This document shows positions 38,595 through 51,925 of a DNA stretch of 64,000 nucleotides, piece by piece. A model generated the notes under the pieces. That model had not been told where the DNA came from. It did no database searches and was given only the letters and a program-made list of their open reading frames with translations. This stretch comes from Karalla daura (lineage: Eukaryota > Chordata > Actinopteri > Chaetodontiformes > Leiognathidae). The DNA is taken from contig CM055190.1 in assembly GCA_029224185.1 (NCBI GenBank), forward strand, positions 1,759,560 through 1,823,559, read 5' to 3'. The position numbers and the translations under genes are program-made. Each line of letters begins with the position of its first letter. Within the stretch, counting starts at the first letter, position 1.

Positions 38595-39438
38595 CACCCC
38601 TCAAAGCTGCAGCAGAGCCGCTTGATGAAAACCGCTGAGGGGCCTGGCACGCTAACAAAGCCGCTACAATGGGTTCGTACACTCTGGCAGCGTTTCCAGG
38701 TGAGTTTGGCTCCAGCTCTGTGTATATCAATAAGGGCTTTATGTGCAGACTTAATGTTTCCAGCTATTACAGACATCTCACTGCCACACTGGGGAGGGAA
38801 ACATTCATCTGAGTCCTGGCTCGAGCAGACGTCCCAGGTTGGTAACAAGGACCAGCGTCTATGAGGAACCTTAAGATGTGAAGCCACACCGTCGTGTTGA
38901 TTGTTGTAATCTTAACTGGAAGTGTAACGTTTGAACAGAGTGATCTTCCCTCTTCTTTCACTCATCCTCGAAAAGTTTGGTTCCACCAAAAATCACTCTC
39001 TAAAGAAACTCTATTGGAAACATGAGCAGCTCATAAGAAGGAATGGTAAACTAATGGCACCTGTGGCCAAAGATGACGATGACAGAGGACAAAAGAGTGA
39101 GAGGTCCTGAAGATAGAGGGGAGGGGAGAGGAGCAGAGCTCATAGTGGGTCTGGACCAGTCTGGTGCTTCACACTGGTTATCCCTGACTGACGAGGTGGA
39201 GCAGGTAGAGGAGGTGGAGCAGGTGGAGGAGGTAGACGAGGTAGAGGAGGTGAAGGAGGTGGAGGAGGTGGAGCTGTGGAGTGGCAGGTGTATGAAGGCG
39301 GATGAAATGGGGTCGGGAGTGAAGTCAAAGCCTCGAATGAAACACCTGCTGGTTTACAGTTTGGTAAACAGACGGGGGTAGGACAACTACTGTCTCATAC
39401 CACACTGTCACCTCTCGCCACTTTAGACCTGAGTGTGA

Positions 39439-39630
39439 CCTGAACATCTGTAGGCCTGAACATCTGTAGGCCTGAACATCTGTAGGCCTGAACATCTACA
39501 GGCCTGAACATCTGCAGGCCTGAACATCTGTAGGCCTGAACATCTGCAGGCCTGAACATCTGCAGGCCTGAACATCTGCAGGCCTGAACATCTGCAGGCC
39601 TGAACATCTGTAGGCCTGAACATCTGTAGG
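39439..39630. repeat. 16-bp minisatellite, exactly 12 copies
   Basis: Unit CCTGAACATCTGTAGG with T/C variation (CTGTAGG, CTGCAGG, CTACAGG). 12 x 16 = 192 bp with no indels. Confidence 0.97.
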
Positions 39631-39919
39631 TTCGTTCAGATCCAAGATGGCGGCGCCAGCAGTAGCAGCGGCCTCTCGCTCTCCTGACTGTGTGGTGAAT
39701 TGTTTGTTAAATTTACACATTAGTCATTTAGTTTAGCTTAGATTCATCTTCTCTTGAGTTACACTCAGGATAGGACAGAAAAGAATACAGAATTACTGAA
39801 GGTTTTTTTTTATGTCTGTCCTGTGTTTGTCCACGAATGGGACAGTGAGGAGTGTAATCTCGATGCCCTGTATGTCTGTGTGTATGTGAAGAGAACTGAC
39901 AATAAAGTGACTTGATTGG
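39631..39919 (+). mobile_element. retroelement-like segment (tentative)
   Basis: Starts with AAGATGGCGGCGCC, a YY1-type motif often at the 5' end of non-LTR elements or genes, and ends CTGACAATAAAGTGACTTG, typical of the 3' end of fish retroposons. There is no ORF between, so it may be an internally deleted or non-autonomous copy. Confidence 0.4.
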
Positions 39920-40051
39920 ACGTGCATCTTCTCAGGTTGAGAACCTGCAGACCTGTGTGACATGGTGCATCTTCTCAGGTTGGGAACCTGCCATCCCAAC
40001 AGCAGCCTGCCATGGTGACATGGTGATTCACTGGTTCACAGTGAGACCTAC

Positions 40052-40157
40052 TTGTGTCCGAGCTCGTGAGCGATGGTGAAGGCCAGGTTAAGTCCGTTGT
40101 CTTCTGCGAGGACACACTTCCTCTTGGCACTGCAGACGCCGCCCAGATAGGCAATAC
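40052..40157 (-). CDS. adamts17: adamts17 exon 5 of window: first two zinc ligands
   Basis: 106 bp encoding IAYLGGVCSAKRKC, then AEDNGLNLAFTIAHELGH and two bases of an Asn codon. HELGH is the first half of the HExxHxxGxxHD zinc motif; its two His ligands and the catalytic Glu are all present. Acceptor CTCGCAG|GT, donor CACAA|GTAGGT. The zinc motif continues directly on exon 6, so the active site depends on this splice. Confidence 0.97.
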
Positions 40158-40254
40158 CTGCGAGACAAGGAGCCAGACGGTGAGCTACAGATGAGCTGCC
40201 ATGTCTGACCGACACGGAGCTCTGGACGGGCTCTGGCTCCTAGGTCCAAATATC

Positions 40255-40485
40255 TAATACTTTATTCAACCTTATTTCAACTTCATTTCTGTTTAGTGCC
40301 AGTTCATAACAGATATTATCTCAAGGCCGTTTACAAAGTGAGCAGCAACATGTCCAGAGTAGAGACAAGGTGAACACCTCCCGTCCTGAGACCCTCACAA
40401 AGGCTGAGGAACGACTCCCAAGAAAAACCCTGGCAGAGGAGGAGATCCTCACCCAGGACGGGCAATAACAATAACAAATAGCAAT
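40255..40485. mobile_element. fragment of a dispersed teleost repeat
   Basis: TTTAGTGCCAGTTCATAACA, TTATCTCAAGG and CCAAGAAAAACCCTGGCAG in this order resemble a common fish interspersed repeat. Diverged and without visible ends. Confidence 0.35.
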
Positions 40486-41411
40486 TTTTCCAAAAAAGGA
40501 TGGGATAAATGGTTCAAATACAGTTTCACTTGGTTGATGGTAACAGATGAAGACGTATCTCTCACGGTGAAGCTGTGTGAAAGAGTGAAAGTTGGCTGAG
40601 AGCACTGAGAGCTTCTCCAGAGAGCGCAGACGTCATCTGGTGTTAATTCTAATGTGTTTAGCCTCTAAATCTCCGGCAGGAGAAACACAAAGAGGGTGCG
40701 GGAAGATAAATAGTGACAGAGATTGTGTTAAAACGTTCCCACAATACAGCTAGGCTGTGATTTGTAACGAGGCTGGAGCCTCCTCCGTCTCTCCTCCCCA
40801 GACAAAGACGCCACTAATGAAACTGAAACTTCGTTATAATGTTTAAGCTGCACGGGGCAGAGCACTCTTCATGGCCCGGCCACTTCCTGTGTGTGTATGT
40901 CACCAGGAGGGGGAAGATAAATCTCAGCAAACAGACACATTCTGAAACGTTTTCTAACATTTCCCATCATAATAAAGATTACGTATCACCAAAACCATCC
41001 TAAAAGATTCTAAAATGACAACAAAAAAACTTGAAATTATGTCTGAAGTTCTGCCAACAGATACATGAGTTCACAGAGTAACATACATACACACATAACA
41101 CTTCTTTTCTTACCCACTAAACGTAGTGTTATGTATTTAACTTCCACTCTCTTATTGCCAGCAGTTATTAAAAAAAGAAGAAAAAACACTGTTATTTGGT
41201 GTTATGTCACTCAACCATGTTCTACAGAGGTTGAAAAGGATCTGGGTAAGAGAGGAACGGAATGACTCCAGGATGAAGCCAAGAACAATATCTTATTATT
41301 TATTTGTGTAACATTACACTGCTGGCAACGGAAACATACGAGGGGCCAAAAATGTTTAAAAAACAATCAATCAGTCTATCGCCCAGGCATGCTCTGAGGT
41401 GAGAGACACAC

Positions 41412-41414
41412 ATC

Positions 41415-41489
<75 letters not shown>

Positions 41490-41675
41490 GCTTTCTGTCT
41501 GCCTCTGGAGCCAGGCCCTGGAGGCCCACTTGAATCCAGACAACCATAAATTACATCATTGACGAGGATAAGACAATCATAGCCAGTTGAGATTAAGAAG
41601 AGAAGGGGAAAAAAAGAGAGCGAAGGAAGCAGCGAGCCAGAGAGACGGCAAGGTCAAGTATTGTCCCCGTCGGCC

Positions 41676-41752
<77 letters not shown>
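41412..41752. repeat. two (CA)n microsatellites
   Basis: CA arrays at 41412-41487 and 41678-41752. Confidence 0.97.
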
Positions 41753-41754
<2 letters not shown>

Positions 41755-42757
41755 GGACTGAGACAGAGCAGGCCAGGAGCAACCCTCGGGGAGCAGCAGA
41801 GAAGCTGCAGACACCGTTAGCCCGAGGACACAGTGCAGAAATGCAACGAGGCGATGTGAAATCAGCCATGACATCACCATCAATGAAGAGACCACCCTCA
41901 AAACCAATCCGCCCCCACCCCCTCCCAGTCTAACTTCACAGACTACTACTGATGGACCGACTCATATACGAGTCTAAAACGATCATCGTGACTAAAACCT
42001 GCTCGGTTCAATGTCCCACTCCTGGATGTGGAAGGCCAGTTTGGAATGACTGGAGACCAGAGTAAACAGGCTCCCATACTGGAGGACCCTCGTGAACTCC
42101 ACTCAGACATCTCATCTCGCTGCACTGTTGTGCAGAATGGACCCATTTAGGAAAATCCAAACACGGTGGTTTGGGATTGGCTGGGGCTCAGGTTGAAAAC
42201 CCTCGTCAGTGCAAACATTTTGGGGCAGATGAAAACAGATGTTGGCCTGGATCGGAACATGTGTTTTCCCCTCATCACCGCTTTGCCATTTTACAACCAT
42301 GCATGCTCAGTCGAAGACTGCAATTATGTGCGTATAATGTCTATACTCTGAGACAATTACAGGAAAGCGATCTTGATGCTTTTATTCAAATCAAGCAGGT
42401 TACAAATATTCCTTTTACTGCTTTAACATGTCGAGGGGTCACATATAAAGGCTTGCTTCCATGCTCTGTGTGGTGGGGCGTGGGGGAGGGGTGGGGGGGG
42501 GGGGTAAAGACAAGAAGATTCATGTTGAAACAGCAGATCTGTGATCACTCATTTGATGCAGGCTCATATATACACACAACAGGCCTTCATCTGAAATTCC
42601 TTCCGTGTAGGAAGTGTGTCTAGTTAATACATCACTGAGCCTGCATGTCCTCTGATCTGGCCCACAATATTCTACTGACACAAATGTGACTTCTCGAATC
42701 CTTTCTGAAATTAAAAGTTTATTAACAGTTCAAAGAAATGTTCTTTGACTCAATACT

Positions 42758-43036
42758 CATCCATTTTCTTGACCAACTTAACACCCAAATGGTTTGAGCT
42801 CAGAGCTTCAGCCTATAGAGCGAGAGGACGGGAAAACACCCCTGAGAGGCTGCCAATGCTCTGCAGGGCACACACACACACACACACATGCACACACGCA
42901 CGCACGCACACACACACATGCATGCACGCACACTCACACATGCTACATGTTTTTGGACTGTGAGAGAGAACCACAGTGCCCAGAGAAAACATGCCCATAA
43001 ACAGAGAGAACAGGCTAAACCCACATGGAAAGTGCA
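42758..43036. mobile_element. dispersed repeat, TTTTTGGACTGTGAGAG type
   Basis: CATCCATTTTCTT at the left, a CA-rich middle, then ATGTTTTTGGACTGTGAGAG and AGAGAACAGGCTAAACCCAC. This order matches a repeat very common in fish genomes. A left-half copy is at 56330-56450. Confidence 0.55.
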
Positions 43037-43272
43037 GCCCTCTTTTTCTCAACAGTGTGTTTGTATTACCCGATCCTCTGAAACCATTTAGTTACAACAG
43101 GTTGGTCAGAGGCAATACATCACCACCTACTAGAGCTGTATATGAGCAGCATTATATGAGCAGCCAGCTCACCTGTTGGCTCTCTCAAAACCAATCGACC
43201 ATTTAATCACTAAAACGTTGTTGCTTATTTCATTAATCGCTCAAACACAGCTGACGCTCTACCATCCACATA

Positions 43273-43455
43273 CAGTCGAACCTCAAGATATGAAATTGAT
43301 TTGTTCCACTTTCAATTTCGTTTTCATATTTACTATAATATATATATTTACTATAATAACACTTTTTCATTAAGCGGGACTGACATTTCTTCAAAGCCCA
43401 ATCCATATTCCTAGTTTTTCGTGTCGCAGGGCGTTTGGAAGTCGAGGCTCCACTG
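43273..43455. mobile_element. Tigger/pogo-like MITE, copy 2 (183 bp)
   Basis: Left end CAGTCGAACCTCAAGATATG; right end GTCGAGGCTCCACTG, which inverts to CAGTGGAGCCTCGAC. Flanked by TA on the left. Inside is TTCTTCAAAGCCCAAT, shared with the copies at 51707 and 57365. Confidence 0.65.
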
Positions 43456-44082
43456 TTACCTCGTCGTCATTTGTGTCCACACTCAGACACCCAGAAGAGA
43501 AGGTGCTGAGTCAGCAGCTTCCACTGGGATGAGCGCGTTAGCCACGCAGCTAATTAGCAGCTCAGATTCACTTTAAATGACAGTGGACGCTGGCAGCGAG
43601 CGGGCCCTGGCCCACGCCAGCCTTCCCAAAGCCGGCGTGGACAGGAACAAAAGCCGGGCGCGGAGCTCCGCAGTGAGGTCAGAGGCGTGGCCCAGGGTTT
43701 TCCTGCAGCATCAAAGATCCGTTGAAGCCAGCACTTCTGAGGCTAAAGCCCCCGGACAAAGAGCCGCGATCCACAGCGTCGCGGTTATCAGCGCTGGGGT
43801 GTTGACCCGGCGTTAGGGCCAAAGCTGGCTGATCAAACAGTGATGTGTCGGCTGAAAGAGCCGGCGGCACATCCAGCCAGACGGCCTCCACAGAGCCACA
43901 AAGCCGGCTCAGGCCCTCTGAACCCACAGCGCCGCAGGCGGCCCGGCCCGCCCGCTACCCGCCACTCAGTAGCCTCGCTACATGAAGGCTGCTCACTGAG
44001 CCGCCCAATCCTGGACGGTCCAGGCTCCCAGTGCTGACAACACAGGCCTGAGTCAGCCTGGAACAGACGCTTTGTTCCCCTG

Positions 44083-44091
<9 letters not shown>

Positions 44092-44154
<63 letters not shown>
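44092..44154. repeat. (CA)n microsatellite
   Basis: About 31 CA units after CTCTCTCTCT. Confidence 0.97.
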
Positions 44155-44155
<1 letters not shown>

Positions 44156-47100
44156 GCCACATAGAAACACTTGCTCACCGTAAACTGACCCCAGTGGCCT
44201 TCATGTCACTTTATGTCCCTGGCGCTTACAGACACACGGTCCATGGATACAAACTACGCACATGCAAATACTAAACATACTCCGTACACGCCCATGTGCA
44301 GTCTGAACATATACACTGAACATCTGGTACGCACTCAAATGACAGAAAATGGACACAGCCTTGGAGTCTAGCTCTTTTTCACTCATATGTTGAGGTGAAG
44401 AAAAATGTACATCTGCTTTTTGTCCAAATGCAGCTTTTTGTTAGTAAGCACACTTTGCACCATGCAACAGTCAGAGTCTAATAAAACACCAAAAAGATGG
44501 CGTGTGATTACACACACACACACACACACACGCTGCCAATCAGCTGATTTGTGCAGCGTCACGTCCCACCAGAGCTGCTCTATAAAGTCGACTGTGAGTT
44601 TCCAGTCATGCGGGCCTCGCTCAACAACAACATCCCACCCAGCCCGTAATCTTCCAGTTACATCTCTGCTCCAGTAAAGCAAACACAGGAAATAGGAGAG
44701 GGCCACAAATATTACCTATATCCTGGTCCCATCCACCACCACACCATCACGGCCTCCAGTCCACTCCACTCGATGCTGATACATATATATGTTGAGAACT
44801 TCTTCTTTTTCTTTAAAAATCTCCAATATTTGACCCTGTATTTTTGAAAATCTTCCAGATTTTTGATATGAGGGAAAAGTCCAACCAGCCCACACCCACA
44901 CACAAATGGAGAGAACATGCCACCTGCACACACAGAGGTTGATGGCTCTGTCGGACAGTCAAACCTTCTGACTATGCAGTGACTACAGTGTTTTGCAAAG
45001 CATGACCCCAGCCTAACCCTCACCCAAGCATTTGAGAAGATGTGTTTTTGCTCTCCGAATTATGAGCAATGCGTTTTGGTGCGTGTAGAATAGGTTTTTT
45101 GCACCTCAGAAGTCATGGGAGGAACACTGGGGTGGATGTGGAAACAATGGGTGTCACTAAAGAAGAAGCTTTGTGTGGTTGTGCGTTCCAGCGTTGGAAT
45201 TTGGGAATCGAAGAGAAGAGAGTCGTGACGACACCCAACTCTGAGTTGACCACATTCCAGTAGGGAAGTTGGAGCGCTGGCAGGAAACCTTTGTTATTTT
45301 TGCTCTTATAGACATGTGCACTGGGTCTTCAGAAATATGCCAGGAACACCCACATGGCTGCCCAAGGGCAGGAGATGAAATGAAGAACAGAACGACTGAA
45401 TCAACTGTATCATGCTGTTTCGTGTTGTTTTTTGTGAAAATAATTGTTAAACATCAAGTATAATAGAGTCAATGAATGATGCAAGTATCAACCAACTTGT
45501 CCCAACCTCCTAAACTGCCATAGACGTTTGAATGGTGGAGATATTGCAGTCCAGTAGACAGAGTACAAACCAAACGTAGCCACTAACTAGAACCTGATGA
45601 GTGGAGGACCCCTCCTGCTGCCATGGCCTCCCTGCAGGGCCGCTCTGACTCGGTAAATCCTGAGGCAGCCTGAGGAGGAGAAGCAGGGAGGGGAAATGTG
45701 GGTGGCAGGGTGGTTTTGGAAGGAGGACCTTTTTATGAGTGCTGTGATTATAGCAAGGCTTAAAGTAGGTCACACACTTTTCGGCCTGCTTGCACAAAGA
45801 GCAGGAGTGTTCTCATTGTGCAGGAAGATTAGCAGGTTGAGAGTATTACAGTTGGGCAGAGCAGAGCAGGGCCAGGCATGGCCAGGAGCTGCCTCACAGC
45901 ACACAGCACTGCCTCTGTCTGCATTCACTTCCATTACCTCATAGCTATGCACACGCTGATAATACACCATGTGATAGCACATGGGAAGTGCTGCGTGCAG
46001 GGAAAAGCTGTGATATGGACCCAGTTTTTACTTCAATGACGTTGGCCTCATCGTTATTCATGAATTTCCAGGAAAACTTTGAAATTCATGTTATCTCAAT
46101 CACAGTTTGGGTTATTTTTAGCATCACAACATGTCACAGCTCTGCTCTGTTTCTGCTCACACCACATCTGCAGCTGTGACTGTTCTCCAGTTCTGGTCCA
46201 GTGCTGGTCCAGTTCTTCTCCAGTTCAGCCACACCTCCTTGTCAGCTCAACTACTCACACCTGTCCACCACCACCAGTCACCTGCTCACTCCCACCAATC
46301 ACCTCAGTACATACATCCTCTCAGCCACACACTCATTGCTAGACTGTCTTCCGTCCTCGACCTTGTCTTGTCCATGTCCCAGAAAACCAGCCTGCTTTCT
46401 GCCCCCTCCTCGTTACCTTGGCACTAGACACATGAGTTCAGATCCCAGCTGAAGTGGGGAACGAGCTTTGGAGGAGCCACCAAGCTCTGGACAAGCCTGA
46501 AGCCATTATATCTTATATAATATATATTAACCATTATACTGGAATTCAGGAAAACAAAGCAATTTATATCATGAGCAATATCCTGGTAACATTTATATAA
46601 TGGTAGAGCTTTTGTAGTATCACTGAGAGTAAATGAGTAGTTTTTCCCTAACCAATGCATGAATGAAAACCTGCAGATGAGAGCAGATGCATAGCAGTGG
46701 ATGTGTGCTCAGTTCTGTACATAGTGCATCAGGTATCCACACACACACAGATTCCACACTTGCATATAAACACATTCCACATGGTCATAAATTTTGGGAG
46801 GCTTGTGGCCGTCCGCACAGATGTCAACACATACGCTCAGAAACACGAACAGCTGACAAAATAGAACTCGTAAGTGCCTGGTCCTGCATTACGACATAGT
46901 GCTTTGTGTGTGTGCGTGTGTGTGTGTATTGCATTGCGTGTGGACTGCTAGTTTGTGTGCATTAATGGTAATACATCATAAATCACCTGTCCAAATCACA
47001 CCGAATAATTAGCTCCAGCGGGGTTCATTTTCTTAGGTTGGGTCATGGGCTGCTCCCAACTAAGAGCTGAGGGCAGCAGCGTGAGCCGCAGTGGTCCTGC

Positions 47101-50100
47101 CAAGCCGTCAGGAGTGTGACAGACAGGATGCTGGGGTTTCATGACTTAAGCAAACCAGCTGTCTTTGCCCTTTCACTGACCTGAATAAACAGAGTTTCAA
47201 AGAACCAACTGGGGAAATCTTGAGGAGTTGGTCAGTCTCTCTCACTGTGTGTTAAACTGGTTTAAAGCAGAAAGACAGAAAGTTTGACATCAGTGTTGCA
47301 GAAACATGACATCTGCTTTGGGGTCGACGAGCTGCCTGCACCTTCACTGCTGCCACTGCCGACAGTGTGATTCCATAGTCCTTTGGATGATGAGGTTATC
47401 TTTGCTGTACCCAATTAGAGTACATTACTTATGTCTTGTAGCAATACATTTGTAGCCATAAAGTTTTCTGAGCCACAAATGAACTGAGGACTGCATGTAT
47501 TGTTTATGGTAAGGGTTGAATTCTCAACGTTCCAAACATAATCATGTCACTTGTCCCATGTAGTGGTTTGATGATAAACACAGAGGAACAATGCAACATG
47601 GTGCTTTGTGATGTATTTGCTGTGCTGCAGGCCTTCAGACAGTGGCTACAGACAGCCTGGGTGGGTCAGGACCTGCAGCCCAGAGGAGCACGACTGATGA
47701 GGGACCACAGACTACAGGATGTGTCAAATCGACTGAGATCAGGTTGATCTCTTCCCCAACATGTCTTTACCCCACACACACTAACTGAATTCCAAGCTGG
47801 CTGGTCATACCATCTAGCCCACACTGATAATCAGTGGTAAAATAGCAAAAACAATCTGGTACTGTGGCCCCAGCTTAACTTATTTCCACTTAAAAATGGC
47901 TTGAAGTCATAAAGTAGTGGCACCATATGAACTTGCTACCCTAAATGGTGGTTAGTGTATTGGTGCCTTATTCTAAGCAGACTTTAATTGTTTTATAAAC
48001 TTGCCTATTACTTCAGAAGGTCTGGTATGATGATGGTTTTCATAATGGTGCTCCTAATAGCTTTATATGTTATCCTGGCAGGCAAAGTGTGAGAACTTGC
48101 TCACAGATACCACTGCAGTGGCTGCAAAACCATGATAATAACCCCGGGGCTATCAACAGTGATTCATTAGGTGATCACAGTGTAAACCATTTACTTCATG
48201 TCTACGTGCAGGCACTCAGACAGAATAAGAGGAAGAAAGGCTCAGAATGTGCATTAACATGGACCAGGACTGGACAGCTTCCAAACCATCCACATCTTCA
48301 CCCAGTGAATCTAATGTAACGTGACTCTTTAACTGAGCAGGGAAGCAGGAAAGGACAACACTAATATGTCAGACCAGCTTACTGCAATTTTACTCGACAG
48401 TGCCACACATGTTTCTGCCCAAAGATCAGTCATCCACTTGAAATAAGCACTTTGTGTGAAATGTGAAGAAAAACATGTTAGGTCTTGTAAAGACCTGCAG
48501 CCTTGCATTAAGAGTAACATATTTTTAGAGAACACTTCATATGCAAACACCTCGAGGGGTCACTGGATCTGAAACGGAGCTGAACAGCTCAACCCTGCAG
48601 TGACTGAATTAAAAGGAATCAGGCTCCTTAAAAAGGAAAAGGGACCAGACAGCCAGTCATGCAACAAGTCCCTCCAACACTGAACCAGCCAGTGGCTACA
48701 ACCGAGGTGCGTCTCCACGGGGCTGCTCATCATGGCTGAAATACCATTTCTTAGCACCAATCCACCTGGTTAGATCTCCACTTTGAAGCAGTACAGTCAC
48801 TGCTTCCTACGCCACTGGGATCTGGAAGCAGTGTCAGATAAAACGTCTAACTGGTTGTTAAGTAATTTCACTCTGCCTCTGTCATTTGCAATCCAGGGAA
48901 AGTTTGTGGCCTTTAGTAAACTAAATGTAATGGGCTGAAAAAAACGTCTACTCTCTGGGCTAATGTGGTCAAACAGAGAAACAAGGAGAAAAGAAAACTG
49001 CTTTGACTTTTATGGGCTGGGGCCAATTTTTTGACTTCCATGGGCATAAATCACAATTGGGGATGGAAGACTTCCAGGATTACATAATAGAGAAACAGAG
49101 AGGTTCACAGAGGTAGAACAAATCCATGTAGGAAAAGGAAAAGGACTCCACAGAAGAGCCAGTCCTTTAAACCTTGTCTCTGACTAGTATGTTTATGTGC
49201 AAAGGTAATTTATTTTCTTTTGCTTTGAGGAGCAATAACTGATGCCAGGATAACATTCCCTCTTATTTTCTTATTCTTAAAATCCAGGAACATAAGTTGA
49301 GGGTTTGAAATTTTAGGTCCAGGACTCTGGTAATGGAGAGCATCTTGCATCCCATGTGTTGGATTTCAGGTTTGACTTAATTTAAAGTCAGAGAAAGTTG
49401 GCACTTCTGATTAAATTGTCTCGTTCTTCGAGCCACAGTGTTCTCCAAAACCTCAAGTGCTTTAAGTGCATAAACACAGCAATAGAAAAGTTGGAAATAG
49501 TGAAGTTGCTACGGGCACATTGTACGAAACAAAGGGAGAGTCATGAAATGAACGGGGAGCCAGACTTAGCCAGTTACACTGGTGGATCACACTCAACTAT
49601 GTGATGTTATCAGCATAACTGAGGGACACATGCAACTGAATGACTGAGAACACGGTCTGTGAAGGCGAAGGCTGGTGACTCCAGGCAGCTCCACTTTCCA
49701 CAGCCTGGACAGGCTTTTCCCATAATAAATAAAGTCAGGCTGCTCCCTCTCCAGGCCAGCTCGGTGTCCACTGAAGGTATATGTATTCATCATTTCTGTG
49801 CACACAAGGTTCAAAACTGCTCTTCCTGTTCCTAGACCAGCTCAGTTTACCTGCACTGAGCTGCCTGTCACTGTCTAATCTGTCTAAAAAGACAAGAGTG
49901 TGAACAAATATTGTCCAGAGGAGGTTCCAGAGTTATGTGCAGTACCACTTCTCTCCATCATAGTACAGGTTGGATGTAGAGATGATCAAAGATAACACTC
50001 TGAGTTTCTTCATTAGTGGTTGCATCCTGTTTCATGGTCATCTTGGGTCACTATTAAAGGCAATGATCTATTTGATTGGAGGCCAGATGATCAAATCTAG

Positions 50101-50990
50101 TCAGTACCACGTCCCTCATAATCATTCCAACATCAGAGTGGAGCTGTGTCCAAAACCAACACCATGCTGAGGTTTCACACTTAACATACTAACTCTACAA
50201 TCTAACGGCTTTTAAAAAGCAGGTGTTGTTTCAAAACCAAAGCTCCAGGATGGATCGATGCCATCCTCAGTAGCACTGACTGGTGACCCACATGCTGGAG
50301 GAAGAGGAGAAAGAGGAGGAAGAGGAGAAGGTAGGGTGCAGAACCATGTTTATTCCCAGCCCTTCACTGGAAACCACTGTTGTGTTGTTATTCCAAGTAA
50401 AGCTCAAGCAGACCTCTGGAAGCCTCAGTCCTGAAAGCAGGGAGCCAGGTCCACGTCAGCTGAGTAAATGAGGTCATGGTTTCTATATAGGCAACATATG
50501 TCTCTTACAGGCTTATTTTACAAAAAAAGCATGAAGTCATTTCGGTGTCTAAACCTAATCAAACCATGAAGATGTGACCACATCCATTTGAAAGTGAAAG
50601 TTGTGAAAGTTCAACCACACATTGCTGAATTATTGATAGCTGTAGTCTTATTATCAGTATTATTATTGTTATTATTATTATTTGACTATTAACCAATGCC
50701 TTTTGAGAGGGTGACATGAAGGAGTCCTCACGTGACGTGTGAGACTGAGACTAAAACTATGCTCGCCTCATTCTCAGTTCAGCTTACGTACTGTCAAAGA
50801 AAATCAGAGAAAAAGCCACATGCCACTGTGTATTCTATATGCAGCCACACATGTCTGGCCATGGTGTAGAGCTGAGGTTTTCGATAGCTTCCTACCTCCA
50901 GACACTCCCACCCCGGATGAACAGCTCTGAAGCTGTGTTGTTTATCTCAGACAGCCAGCATGCAGGCTGCAGCGCTGTCAGCGTACTCAC

Positions 50991-51034
50991 CCACGGTGTC
51001 ACACGGTTCTTCTTTGTGAACGCAGAAGTCTGTC
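50991..51034 (-). CDS. adamts17: adamts17 exon 4 of window: 44-bp micro-exon of the metalloprotease
   Basis: A 44-bp exon encoding (R)TDFCVHKEEPCDTV(G), with acceptor GCAG|GAC and donor GTGG|GTGAGT. It carries two catalytic-domain cysteines. It lies between introns of 6.7 and 10.8 kb and is only visible by homology and phase: exon 3 supplies AG of the Arg codon, and exon 5 supplies GT of the Gly codon. Skipping it would shift the frame. Confidence 0.93.
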
Positions 51035-51249
51035 CTGCAAGGAGCAGAGAGAGCAGGAGATCAGGTCTGTGGTTTGATGCCAGCCTCACGTTAAAACAAC
51101 AGAATATCTGCCAGCTAAAAACTCACAATCACAACTGATTGTTCAGTGTCCCAGGTTCAGGGAGCTGTAGGGCTCATTAGACAGTTACACGATTAACTTA
51201 ACGATTACAGGTCTGAGATAAGGAGCCACAGCCATGCACCAAAAACAAG

Positions 51250-51683
51250 AGGAGGTGAGCTCCCACTGATGGAGGAGGTGAGCTCCCACTGGTGGAGGAG
51301 GTGATCTCCTGCTGATGGAGGAGGAGTGGTGAGCTCCTACTGATGGAGGAGGTGAGCTCCCACTGATGGAGGAGGTGAGGTGAGCTCCTGCTGATGGAGG
51401 AGGTGAGCTCCCACTGATGGATGAGGTGGGGTGAGCTCCTACTGATGGAGGTGGTGAGGTGAGCTCCTGCTGATGGAGGAGGGGAGCTCCTGCTGATGGA
51501 GGAGGGGAGCTCCTACTGATGGAGGAGGGGAGCTCCTACTGATGGAGGAGGTGGGGTGAGCTCCTACTGATGGAGGAGGTGAGCTCCCACTGATGGAGGA
51601 GGTGAGGTGAGCTCCTACTGATGGAGGAGGAGTGGTGAGCTCCTGCTGATGGAGGAGGTGAGGTGAGCTCCTGCTGATGGAGT
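51250..51683. repeat. 23/28-bp minisatellite GGAGGAGGTGAGCTCC..CTGAT
   Basis: Units of about 23 bp, with variants that duplicate GGTGA to about 28 bp. It lies some 215 nt before exon 4 in the transcript sense. Confidence 0.93.
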
Positions 51684-51706
51684 GTTTTTGGAAGAACTTT
51701 TATTGA

Positions 51707-51925
51707 CAGTGGGACCTCGACTTACAAACACCATGTTACACGAAAAATTCAGAAAACGAATTGGGCTTCAAAGAAATCTCCATCCCATTTAACAAAAAAA
51801 TGTCCAAAATACGAAAACTAAATCCTCCCTGTCCTTTTTACACTTACAAACAGTCATATATTTCAATATTATATTAAAACAGACATATATTTACACTTTA
51901 AATGACCGTTTTCAGTAATAGATCT
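51707..51925. mobile_element. Tigger/pogo-like MITE, copy 3 (one end)
   Basis: Begins CAGTGGGACCTCGACTTACA, then CGAATTGGGCTTCAAAGAAA and an AT-rich core. The other end is not recognisable. Confidence 0.55.

Larger units (their letters stand above)
40158..50990 (-). other. intron 4 (10.8 kb)
   Basis: The left half holds CA arrays at 41412-41487, 41678-41752, 44092-44154 and 44512-44531, a poly-G near 42488-42504, and several mobile fragments. The right half, about 45100-50900, has almost no simple repeat or transposon signature and no coding exon, so it is a candidate home for regulatory elements. Confidence 0.8.
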
